Source: Marinospirillum sp. (GTDB taxonomy: Bacteria > Pseudomonadota > Gammaproteobacteria > Pseudomonadales > Halomonadaceae). From it: a stretch of DNA of 6,254 nucleotides. Positions 1-5,418 of this stretch are shown here, piece after piece. The position numbers and the translations under genes were made by a program. Location of the stretch: positions 1-6,254 of the forward strand of contig NZ_JACUUA010000186.1 in the NCBI RefSeq assembly GCF_014859565.1, read 5' to 3'. The notes beneath the pieces were generated by a model. The model ran no database searches and was not told the origin of the DNA. It saw nothing but the letters and a program-made list of their open reading frames with translations. Numbering within the stretch: position 1 is the stretch's first letter; each line of letters starts with the position of its first letter.

Positions 1-55
1 AAATCACCCCCTTTGTCGCTGAAAATCACCCCCCTGCGTCGCTGAAAATCACCCC
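1..55. repeat. Three tandem 22-23 bp-spaced repeats, probable end of an IS21-like element
   Basis: The unit GTCGCTGAAAATCACCCC is complete at 15-32 and 38-55. A third copy is cut by the window edge and visible as AAATCACCCC at 1-10. The copies lie 22 and 23 bp apart with short C/T-rich spacers. Multiple subterminal repeats that act as transposase-binding sites are known at the ends of IS21-family elements, and no coding frame runs through the repeats. I infer that an IS21-like element lies left of the window and ends near 56-62, but no istA or istB sequence is visible. A series of iterons is the alternative. The copies are too few, and the spacers too short, for a CRISPR array. Confidence 0.4.
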
Positions 56-218
56 TCTCCACTATTAGCAATGTATTTATTATGCATCTTAAGCAATGCC
101 TTAGAGCTGCAAGATGTTGACTTTAAATGGAATATGAAATTCTGGTGGCGGAATTAACTGTCAAGATGAGAGATATTCTCAACACAACTCCAGACCATAC
201 AGAACAAGGCTTGGCGGT

Positions 219-251
219 GTTTTTTTTCAAAAAAAACGAGTAGATCACTCG
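219..251. repeat. A/T-run palindrome followed by a CGAGT/ACTCG stem
   Basis: Positions 219-237 form a perfect palindrome with 9-bp arms around a single C: G, eight T, C, eight A, C. It runs directly into a second stem, CGAGT (237-241) and ACTCG (247-251), with a 5-base loop. CAAGGC (205-210) can also pair with GCCTTG (251-256), enclosing both. A T run preceding an A run is not a normal intrinsic terminator, because no GC-rich stem precedes the T tract. A role as an extruded or bent site in a cis-acting region is possible but unproven. Confidence 0.5.
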
Positions 252-331
252 CCTTGATTTTGTCCTATTTGTTTAATTTTGTAATTGCGACAGGTTACAA
301 AAAAAAACAAAAATAAAGGCGAGATGGGTAG

Positions 332-367
332 AGTGTTTTTTTGCTATACCACAACAAAAAAAACACT
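332..367. repeat. Inverted repeat with 11-bp arms
   Basis: AGTGTTTTTTT at 332-342 is the exact reverse complement of AAAAAAACACT at 357-367, with a 14-base loop. The right arm runs into the first CTTAACAGGAT repeat (366-376), so it abuts the operator-like cluster of the downstream promoter. It may be a weak terminator for transcription arriving from the left, a protein-binding dyad, or part of an origin. The sequence alone does not decide. Confidence 0.45.
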
Positions 368-415
368 TAACAGGATGTATTCTTAACAGGATAACCTGTA
401 TTGGCTATTGTTAAG
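366..415 (+). promoter_or_regulatory. Putative promoter with nested operator dyads for the 491-1774 unit
   Basis: CTTAACAGGAT occurs twice (366-376 and 382-392). The second copy begins the perfect dyad ACAGGATAACCTGT (386-399), and CTTAACA (382-388) is also matched by its inverse, TGTTAAG (409-415). A promoter fits inside this cluster: -35 TTAACA (383-388, five of six consensus), a 17-bp spacer, and -10 TATTGT (406-411, four of six). The dyad would lie within the spacer, a classic position for a repressor. The core AGGATAACCT recurs with one change (AGGTTAACCT) at 1798-1807, before the helicase gene. The repeats are directly visible; the promoter and its repression are inferred. Confidence 0.45.
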
Positions 416-490
416 ACCATGATTTTCAATAAAGATTCGAAGCCATCAGGGTGAGCACGTCACGCCCACCCCAAAGAAGATCGCTGTGCG

Positions 491-1042
491 ATGAGGGCTT
501 GCAGAATCATGCTTGAAAAACTGATTCCCTACGGATTGAGAAAATCAACCTCAATTGTGCTTGAAATGCCGTTGAAGCTACTCCTGCTGCTACGGGCGCT
601 CAATCCGTTAACTTGGTGGCGACTGTCAAAAAAAATACATCAGGCTCCCGTTCGCGAGGATTCTGAAGCAGGCACTCAGGACAGCAGTAAAGAGGGGATG
701 CCAGTAGCAGACCCTTTACGCCCCAGGCCGCCAACAGAAAGTCAAATGGGTGCCTGGCACCTACCTGATGAGCGCAGACTCGCAACTCTTACTCGAATTC
801 ATCTCGGGCAGCAATTGATGCTCATCCTTTTTGTTTTAATTCCAGTGCTGTTTGTTTTGGTGATTTGGAATGGCTGGGGATCAAAAACATTTAGCCCTCA
901 ATTACTGAGTTTCAATTTTTTTATCCTGACTTTTATGATCATGCTGCCAACCTATGTGCGATTGACCGTTGTGCGGCGCCAGCTCGAATTAAAACGATTG
1001 GTGGGTTTATCCGACCTCACGCAACGACAGCATTGGTATTGA
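491..1042 (+). CDS. Unrecognised inner-membrane protein, two C-terminal TM segments
   Basis: A 183-residue protein that I do not recognise. The first 50 residues are basic and partly amphipathic, with a short leucine-rich stretch around 28-34. Residues 50-95 form a hydrophilic, probably disordered linker rich in S, E and P. Two hydrophobic segments follow, about 109-127 and 137-157, then a basic tail (R157, R162, R163, K168, R169). By the positive-inside rule the N-terminal part and the tail would both lie in the cytoplasm, with a short periplasmic loop. The start at 491 has only a weak purine-rich AAGAAGA stretch (474-480) upstream; the in-frame ATG at 509 is an alternative. It is the first gene after the operator cluster and lies 12 bp before the next gene, so the two are probably co-transcribed. 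Small two-TM proteins of mobile elements include entry-exclusion proteins; this is only a guess. Confidence 0.7.
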   Translation: MRACRIMLEKLIPYGLRKSTSIVLEMPLKLLLLLRALNPLTWWRLSKKIHQAPVREDSEAGTQDSSKEGMPVADPLRPRPPTESQMGAWHLPDERRLATLTRIHLGQQLMLILFVLIPVLFVLVIWNGWGSKTFSPQLLSFNFFILTFMIMLPTYVRLTVVRRQLELKRLVGLSDLTQRQHWY

Positions 1043-1054
1043 GGGATCAAAGAC

Positions 1055-1774
1055 ATGGGAATCACAACCGTTAATGGTCTGGTTGAATTTTTGGAAGTTG
1101 ATGCGCTAAGCGACCTTGAATCGGAGTTCCCTTTCAAGGATGAGGTGCTACCCACAGTGCTTTTATTGTCGGCCATCATTCGTCATGCACGTAACGATCT
1201 GAATACTCGCGCCTACCATCGCTCAGGCTGCTGCTATTATCGCGGCATCATGTTTGAGTATCACGTAGAACTACTTCAGGCATGCTTTGCAATTTCCGGA
1301 CTTCCCTTTGATGGCATTAATGCAAAGAATGCACGCAGAGAGGCAGAAGCTCTTTTGGGACTGGATTCTGGATACCTGGAGCCGCAATACACTCGCAACC
1401 TCGGCGCACCCGGTGCTGCGGCAGCGGCTGCCATTGATCTTTATCGAATCGCTGCCGAAAACAAGAAGATCGCAGAATCCGTCCTACAGAAATACATGCC
1501 CGCGCTACTGGATGAGGCGGCACATCGCTTGCCATCCGATGAAGAAATTGAGTGGCTTGAACGCCATTTTGAGCGCAGAAAGTTTGGCACTAACGCCGCT
1601 GACAATGAGATTGCACAGGAGACGGCTAGTCTTTACGATCCGCTGGCTGAGCACTGCAAACCTGAAAGCCAATTAATGCAAGCACCGATTGAACCAAAAG
1701 AACCAATTGATTACCGGCCTCAGTGGATTGGTTTTTTGGCACCTGAAAACCAAATGGAGCTTGGCATCCATTGA
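1055..1774 (+). CDS. Unrecognised 239-residue soluble protein
   Basis: No family is recognised. A good ribosome binding site, GAGGG (1041-1045), lies 9 bases before the ATG and overlaps the stop codon of the preceding membrane-protein gene, supporting co-transcription and possible coupling. The protein looks mostly helical and cytoplasmic. Visible features are a CC pair at residues 59-60 inside a Tyr/Arg-rich segment (RAYHRSGCCYYRG, 52-64), a small-residue run GAPGAAAAAA at 117-126, a charged helical region at about 127-178 (SDEEIEWLERHFERRKF at its end), and a Pro/Gln-rich tail. There is no signal peptide, no transmembrane segment and no nucleotide-binding loop. Its pairing with a membrane protein behind one promoter suggests a joint task, but nothing identifies it. 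It is followed by a 62-bp gap containing a second operator core. Confidence 0.75.
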   Translation: MGITTVNGLVEFLEVDALSDLESEFPFKDEVLPTVLLLSAIIRHARNDLNTRAYHRSGCCYYRGIMFEYHVELLQACFAISGLPFDGINAKNARREAEALLGLDSGYLEPQYTRNLGAPGAAAAAAIDLYRIAAENKKIAESVLQKYMPALLDEAAHRLPSDEEIEWLERHFERRKFGTNAADNEIAQETASLYDPLAEHCKPESQLMQAPIEPKEPIDYRPQWIGFLAPENQMELGIH

Positions 1775-1796
1775 TATTTTGCAGCTCATAAGTAAA

Positions 1797-1808
1797 TAGG
1801 TTAACCTA
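1797..1808. promoter_or_regulatory. Palindromic operator-like site upstream of the helicase gene
   Basis: TAGGTTAACCTA is a perfect 12-bp palindrome, 28 bp before the helicase start codon. Its ten-base core AGGTTAACCT matches AGGATAACCT (388-397), upstream of the first unit, at nine of ten bases. The likely reading is that one dimeric regulator binds both sites. No strong -35/-10 pair is clear here; TTGATA (1771-1776) with a poor -10 at about 1793-1798 is the best candidate, and it would place the palindrome at the start of transcription. Confidence 0.45.
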
Positions 1809-1827
1809 AAGCAAATTAAAGCTTAGG
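1805..1827 (+). promoter_or_regulatory. Imperfect stem-loop in the helicase leader
   Basis: CCTAAAGC (1805-1812) can pair with GCTTAGG (1821-1827), with one bulged A and an 8-base AT loop. The right arm contains TTAGG, the only Shine-Dalgarno-like sequence before the helicase start at 1837, so folding could limit translation. The left arm overlaps the palindrome at 1797-1808, so the mRNA could also fold in a competing way. The pairing is visible; the effect is inference, and the stem is short. Confidence 0.25.
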
Positions 1828-1836
1828 CTATTCCGT

Positions 1837-3948
1837 ATGGCAATTACTGCAAAAATCGCTCAAAAAGATCAGCGTCTGGAAAAGTTAGGCGTAACCAGCT
1901 CCATGCAGGTTCCTTTCCTGGCACCAGCACGTTACACCGAATTGAATACAGTGAGCCATGTCAGCGACATTCAGCCGAACACTTCATTTGCGGTTCAGTG
2001 CACGGTAATCACAGAAAAGCCGTTCAAACCCAAAAGCAAGAAAGGATTTGTGCTAGAGGTATCACTGCCTTACAGCCAAATTCATCAGCAGCCCCAGCGT
2101 TTGCGCTTGATGTTTTTTTCCTACCCTCCAGCCAAACTGGTTGCCGAGCAAAGCGGGCAGGAGGTTAGGCTTCTAGTAAAAAGCCTAGGCTTTAACATCG
2201 GAGCCGGTGAAACACCGCTACTAATTTTTCAAGAGCAGCTGCCGACCATCCAAGACTTCCCCTACCCCGTTATTGGGATCTATCCTGGAAGTCGCGGCCT
2301 TCAGCCTAGCGTAACGCGCAATCTCGTAATAGAAAATCTAAAGGATTCGGATGGCATGCGCTTAGGCGCTGCAGCCAGCCGCCTAATGGATGAGATGGCA
2401 CCATACACACAAGATCAGGTGCTTAAAGCTTGGGGTCAGTCCAGATCTATACCGAACGCTGAAAAAACAACTTTAATGAGAATGATTCGAGCTGTTCATT
2501 TCCCTGCCTGCATGAGTCAGGCGGAAATAGCCTCTCATGGTTTGCGAGATTTGATTGCGCTGGCTTATCTGATTCAGGCTGTTCGCAGCAAGCCATTAAC
2601 GGACAAGCCCGTTCAGATCGTGATTGGCGATCAAATGCTGTATCGCAGAATAAATCAGCTGCCAAAACAACTCTCCCCAACAGATGACCAGTTGCAAGCG
2701 GTAAAAGATGCACTTAAGGACTTATCGTCAGATCATGCTATGCACCGACTCCTTTCAGGGGATGTAGGCACAGGAAAAACGCTGGTATTCGGATTGGTGG
2801 CTCGACTGGTCGCCGATGCAGGGCGCAGATCAATTATCCTTCTGCCCTCAGCTCCAATGGCCGAGCAGGTGCATGCTGAGCTATCCGCTTGGTGGCCAGA
2901 TACACAGCAGGATGCGGTGCTGGTGACCGGCGCTACCAGTAAAAAAAAGATGGATCAACAGGTACAAGGCAAACGGATATTGATTGGAACGACTGCACTG
3001 AATGCACGTCTTGAGCATCTGGCGTGGCGACCCGATCTGGTTGTTGTTGATGAGCAGCAACGCTTTTCCGTGCGCCAGCGCCAGCAGTTGCTGAGAATTG
3101 GCGGCCATCTTCTTGAGGCTACGGCAACCTGCCTGCCGCGAACCTTGGCTCAAGTCCATTATGGGCTGACCGATATGTCGCGCCTGAACAAGCCTTGCGT
3201 GGCGAAAACTTTCCACACAACACTCCATGATCAAGGAGAGCAAGGGGCAATGGCTGAGGTGAGCGCACGCCTTGCTGCCACCTTGGCTGCAGGTGATCAG
3301 GCGCTGATTGTGTTTGCCAGCAAAGAGGAATCTAAAGAGAAGGAAGACCCATCTGACCAAGAGAATAACCAGCAAATAGGCATAGCTGAAGCAGAAGTGA
3401 AGGAGTTACCTAAGCTTTTTTCAATCAGCGAGGGATATCCTGCGTTTGTTCGTCGGTACGGGGAAGACCGTGTTGTTCAGCTGCATGGCAGCATGAAAGC
3501 AGAGGATAAACAGCAATCTCTGGATGCCATGAAAAGCGGTCAGGCCGATATTTTGTGTGCCACCACAGCTGCCGAGGTGGGTTTAAACATCCCTCGGTTG
3601 CGATTGGTCATCATCATGAACCCAGAGCGACTTGGGCTGGTTACCATGCACCAGCTCAGGGGTCGTGGTGCACGAAACGGTGGTGACGCATGGTGCATGC
3701 TGGTGGCCGACAAAAAACGACTTAAGCCGGATGCCCTGGATCGTCTGAGTGCTTTATGCAAGACAACCGATGGATTCAGATTGGCGGAAATGGACTTCGC
3801 CCTTCGCGGCATGGGTGATCTGGATTATGAGGCTATCTCTCAGAACGGAAAGCACACAGACTTTCTTTTGCCTCCCAGGGCAGCAGCTTTGCAGTACGAT
3901 CACTTCCAAACTGCATCAGCCATGCTGCAATTACTGGCAGGCAACTGA
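1837..3948 (+). CDS. RecG-like superfamily 2 DNA helicase
   Basis: A 703-residue protein with full RecG architecture (E. coli RecG has 693 residues). The N-terminal part has KLGV (16-19), a wedge/OB-fold region (about 37-125) and the RecG-like YP-x4-GL element (149-156). Helicase motifs in order: motif I GDVGTGKT (308-315), Ia around LLPSAPMAEQ, II DEQQRF (405-410), III TATCLPRT (429-436), IV LHGSMK (549-554), V TTAAEVGLNIP (576-586), NPERLGL (595-601), VI QLRGRGAR (606-613), and an EMDFALRGMGDL segment (651-662) matching the conserved TRG tail. RecG is an ATP-driven dsDNA translocase that reverses stalled forks and unwinds D-loops and R-loops. Differences from typical RecG: DEQQ for DEQH in motif II, TATC for TATP in motif III, and an acidic insertion of roughly 20 residues (about 495-515). 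The neighbours are mobile-element genes, not those of chromosomal recG, so it is probably an element-borne paralogue acting on the element's own replication, transfer or establishment. The ATG at 1837 has a weak SD. Confidence 0.9.
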   Translation: MAITAKIAQKDQRLEKLGVTSSMQVPFLAPARYTELNTVSHVSDIQPNTSFAVQCTVITEKPFKPKSKKGFVLEVSLPYSQIHQQPQRLRLMFFSYPPAKLVAEQSGQEVRLLVKSLGFNIGAGETPLLIFQEQLPTIQDFPYPVIGIYPGSRGLQPSVTRNLVIENLKDSDGMRLGAAASRLMDEMAPYTQDQVLKAWGQSRSIPNAEKTTLMRMIRAVHFPACMSQAEIASHGLRDLIALAYLIQAVRSKPLTDKPVQIVIGDQMLYRRINQLPKQLSPTDDQLQAVKDALKDLSSDHAMHRLLSGDVGTGKTLVFGLVARLVADAGRRSIILLPSAPMAEQVHAELSAWWPDTQQDAVLVTGATSKKKMDQQVQGKRILIGTTALNARLEHLAWRPDLVVVDEQQRFSVRQRQQLLRIGGHLLEATATCLPRTLAQVHYGLTDMSRLNKPCVAKTFHTTLHDQGEQGAMAEVSARLAATLAAGDQALIVFASKEESKEKEDPSDQENNQQIGIAEAEVKELPKLFSISEGYPAFVRRYGEDRVVQLHGSMKAEDKQQSLDAMKSGQADILCATTAAEVGLNIPRLRLVIIMNPERLGLVTMHQLRGRGARNGGDAWCMLVADKKRLKPDALDRLSALCKTTDGFRLAEMDFALRGMGDLDYEAISQNGKHTDFLLPPRAAALQYDHFQTASAMLQLLAGN

Positions 3949-4202
3949 TGCGCCCACAAAGCACCCAAGAGGCTGTGGATGCCTTCTATCAACAGCATGG
4001 CCCATGCTGCGCGGGGTGCGACTGGTGGCGCTACTACAATTCCACTGTGGGCGAGTGTATTAAGTCTGCCCCGGTATCTGGAGCAGAAAGAACGGCCATG
4101 CTAGGCATCCAATCGCTCAGTATGCAGATTGGGGCTGGCCATGCGCTCACCACCCGTGATCATTTTTGTGGCGATTTTGTAGACTCGCACGATTGGACTT
4201 AA
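3948..4202 (+). CDS. Small cysteine-rich protein, probable metal-binding
   Basis: An 84-residue protein whose ATG shares one base with the helicase stop (TGATG), so translation is probably coupled. Cysteines lie at C20, C21, C24, C37 and C74, in the order CCAGCDWW, GEC, HFCGDF. This resembles a widespread class of small phage and mobile-element proteins with a CxxC, a central GxC and a C-terminal (W/F)CG(D/E)F, thought to bind a metal ion. That similarity is from memory of the pattern and is not a named family. A Trp/Tyr-rich patch (WWRYY, 26-30) follows the CxxC. No enzymatic residues are evident. Its position directly after the helicase suggests an accessory role for DNA or helicase, but this is not shown. 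Confidence 0.75.
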   Translation: MRPQSTQEAVDAFYQQHGPCCAGCDWWRYYNSTVGECIKSAPVSGAERTAMLGIQSLSMQIGAGHALTTRDHFCGDFVDSHDWT

Positions 4203-4205
4203 CCA

Positions 4206-4484
4206 ATGGAAAAGAATATACCGATTGAAATTGATCTCCATGGCCTCTTTGGAGATTTACCTTCAGCTACAGAGGGCGAGCTCAAAAAAGCCCGGGAACG
4301 TGACGCCGGATTTCTGGCACCGTTAACGGTTTGCAACCAGTGCGGCGGCAAGGAGTATTTTCATCGGCTTGGTTGTCGCTGCACACGCGACATAACCAAG
4401 ATAGACGTTAAGTGGGTGTGGATGGATATTGGCGGCACCATTCTTGAGCAAGGGATTGATTTTTGCTGGATACCAAAAAAATGA
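4206..4484 (+). CDS. Small hypothetical protein with CxxC/CxC zinc-ribbon-like motif
   Basis: A 92-residue protein starting 3 bp after the previous stop, with no strong SD. The central cysteines are C43, C46, C57 and C59 (CNQC then GCRC), ten residues between the pairs, which would suit a small zinc site. The N-terminal 40 residues are charged and acidic-basic mixed; the C-terminal part is rich in aromatic and aliphatic residues (VKWVWMDIGG) and looks like a beta-sheet core. The function is unknown. It sits in the coupled small-gene series, and its stop overlaps the start of the next gene in an ATGA. Confidence 0.65.
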   Translation: MEKNIPIEIDLHGLFGDLPSATEGELKKARERDAGFLAPLTVCNQCGGKEYFHRLGCRCTRDITKIDVKWVWMDIGGTILEQGIDFCWIPKK

Positions 4485-4729
4485 ACAAACATGCAGAGCC
4501 CATACACCAGAAAAATTCTGAGTATCTTGCTGAACTGATCAAGCTGATGAGCGACATCAGCGAAGACCACTATAGCGCCTCCTGGATTCAAGGCAACGAA
4601 TATGCGATTTGGCATGCCCTAGTAACAGGGGATCGCCATTACGGATTTTCCGAGATTGACCCCTTCCAGCTTCAGCGCTGCGGTGATCTTGCTCGCAAGC
4701 TGGAAGGGGGTGGTTATGGAGACACCTGA
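4481..4729 (+). CDS. Small hypothetical protein, 82 residues
   Basis: The start chosen is the ATG in the ATGA overlap (4481-4484) with the previous stop; a TTG at 4463 in the same frame would add six residues but is less likely. The protein is soluble and helical, with a Trp/Tyr-rich middle (HYSASWIQGNEYAIWHAL) reminiscent of small phage and plasmid proteins with an SW-x4-EY-x-W pattern of unknown role. There is no cysteine cluster and no membrane segment. It overlaps the next gene by 14 bp. No function can be given. Confidence 0.65.
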   Translation: MNKHAEPIHQKNSEYLAELIKLMSDISEDHYSASWIQGNEYAIWHALVTGDRHYGFSEIDPFQLQRCGDLARKLEGGGYGDT

Positions 4730-5198
4730 GAAGAAGAACGGACAGACCAGTGCGCTTGCCGGGCCTCGGTTCATCCCTATGGATCAGTGGCTGCGAAGGG
4801 TTGCGGATAGGCAAGCTTCTGCAGAAAAAGAAAAAAAGGACACACCTTCCAGTCCAGCAGTCTCTGTGCTTGCGCTGCTTGAGAGTCGAAAAAAGAAGGA
4901 TAAGGATGCGGTTGATCACTCCTTGGATACAAAAGCCATTGTCGATCAGCTGAGGATATTGCAGCGCCAGCCAGAAGCCCAAGCCAATGTGGCGCTTAAT
5001 GCGGCCATAGAAATTCTGGAAAGTCTCGCCAATGAGGATGTTGTTCGCTGCCTCTTGGATGCCCGTGCACTGGCCATGAAAAACGTAATGGCAGCCCGAA
5101 TTCCTGAGTGCGGTGACTTTGGAGCCATTGCGCAGGATCTTGACTATGCTTGCAGGCAATTGAAAATCGCGGATCAACCAAGCGAGGTGTCTAAATAA
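4716..5198 (+). CDS. Hypothetical 160-residue helical protein
   Basis: The start is the ATG at 4716, supported by a strong purine-rich ribosome binding site, GGAAGGGGG (4702-4710), inside the end of the preceding gene. The frame is open from 4656 via a TTG, but that start lacks support. The first 70 residues are hydrophilic, with Lys/Glu-rich runs (EKEKKD, SRKKKDKD) that look disordered. Residues about 70-150 form a predicted helical domain with alternating hydrophobics (VDQLRILQRQPEAQANVALN, then AIEILESLA). No catalytic motif is recognised. The poly-A runs in the gene reflect the lysine codons. Its own strong SD suggests that it is made in larger amounts than its coupled neighbours. Confidence 0.7.
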   Translation: METPEKKNGQTSALAGPRFIPMDQWLRRVADRQASAEKEKKDTPSSPAVSVLALLESRKKKDKDAVDHSLDTKAIVDQLRILQRQPEAQANVALNAAIEILESLANEDVVRCLLDARALAMKNVMAARIPECGDFGAIAQDLDYACRQLKIADQPSEVSK

Positions 5199-5413
5199 TG
5201 GATATGCCATCTTTTTTGTCGCTTGCCCGGGTGTGCGCAGAGCGCATCCGGATCGGCGACTTCTGTACGGAGGATGAAGCCATCGTCTTTGCGGCAAGCC
5301 ACTTGGAAGCGATCAACTCAGCGGCTGCCAAAAAATCCACGACTGCAGGTGATTGCGATCCAGAAACAATGGTTGTGGCGCTTCCTGACATCGAGCACCT
5401 GCTTGAAGATTGA
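5198..5413 (+). CDS. Small acidic hypothetical protein, last gene of the plus-strand unit
   Basis: A 71-residue protein whose ATG overlaps the previous TAA stop by one base (TAATG), with GAGG (5184-5187) as a possible SD; a second in-frame ATG at 5204 is an alternative. It is acidic, especially at the C-terminus (DIEHLLED), and mostly helical, with one central cysteine in GDFCTEDEA and no recognised domain. It ends 5 bp before the stop of the convergent relaxase gene, so it closes the co-directional series. Confidence 0.65.
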   Translation: MDMPSFLSLARVCAERIRIGDFCTEDEAIVFAASHLEAINSAAAKKSTTAGDCDPETMVVALPDIEHLLED

Positions 5414-5418
5414 TCGGA

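Larger units (their letters stand above)
61..490. other. Gene-free, AT-rich leader with A/T tracts and inverted repeats
   Basis: No credible coding frame is seen in these 430 bases. The first 140 or so show nothing distinctive. From about 205 onward the sequence is rich in homopolymeric A or T runs (220-227, 229-236, 299-307, 336-342, 356-363) and dyads. These are a 19-bp palindrome (219-237), a small stem (237-251), a distant inverted pair CTCGCCTT/AAGGCGAG (248-255 and 316-323), and an 11-bp-arm inverted repeat (332-367). The heptamer ACAGGWT occurs at 290-296, 370-376 and 386-392, and inverted at 393-399. Such a layout fits a cis-acting region (replication origin, partition site or bent-DNA promoter), but I see no DnaA box or Rep gene to settle which. 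Confidence 0.5.

Noticed and set aside
1..55. Possible CRISPR array at the left edge
   Set aside because: The repeat units are 18 bp and spacers only about 5 bp of low-complexity C/T sequence. CRISPR spacers would be about 30 bp and unique.
219..237. Intrinsic terminator at the T-run/A-run palindrome
   Set aside because: The stem would be almost entirely A-U, and no GC-rich hairpin precedes the T tract.
2881..3375. 164-residue open frame on the minus strand
   Set aside because: It is antisense to conserved helicase motifs Ia to IV and has no recognisable domain or leader.
4831..4838. Second A AAA AAG slippery-like heptamer, in the 160-residue protein gene
   Set aside because: It sits in a Lys/Glu-rich low-complexity segment where such runs are expected, and the -1 frame ends shortly afterwards with no supporting structure.
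4557..5297. Long 246-residue open frame on the minus strand
   Set aside because: It lies antisense to three plus-strand genes that have clear starts, SD or coupling overlaps and coherent protein composition. Its product is rich in Arg/His/Pro/Cys with no domain-like organisation, as expected of a shadow frame.
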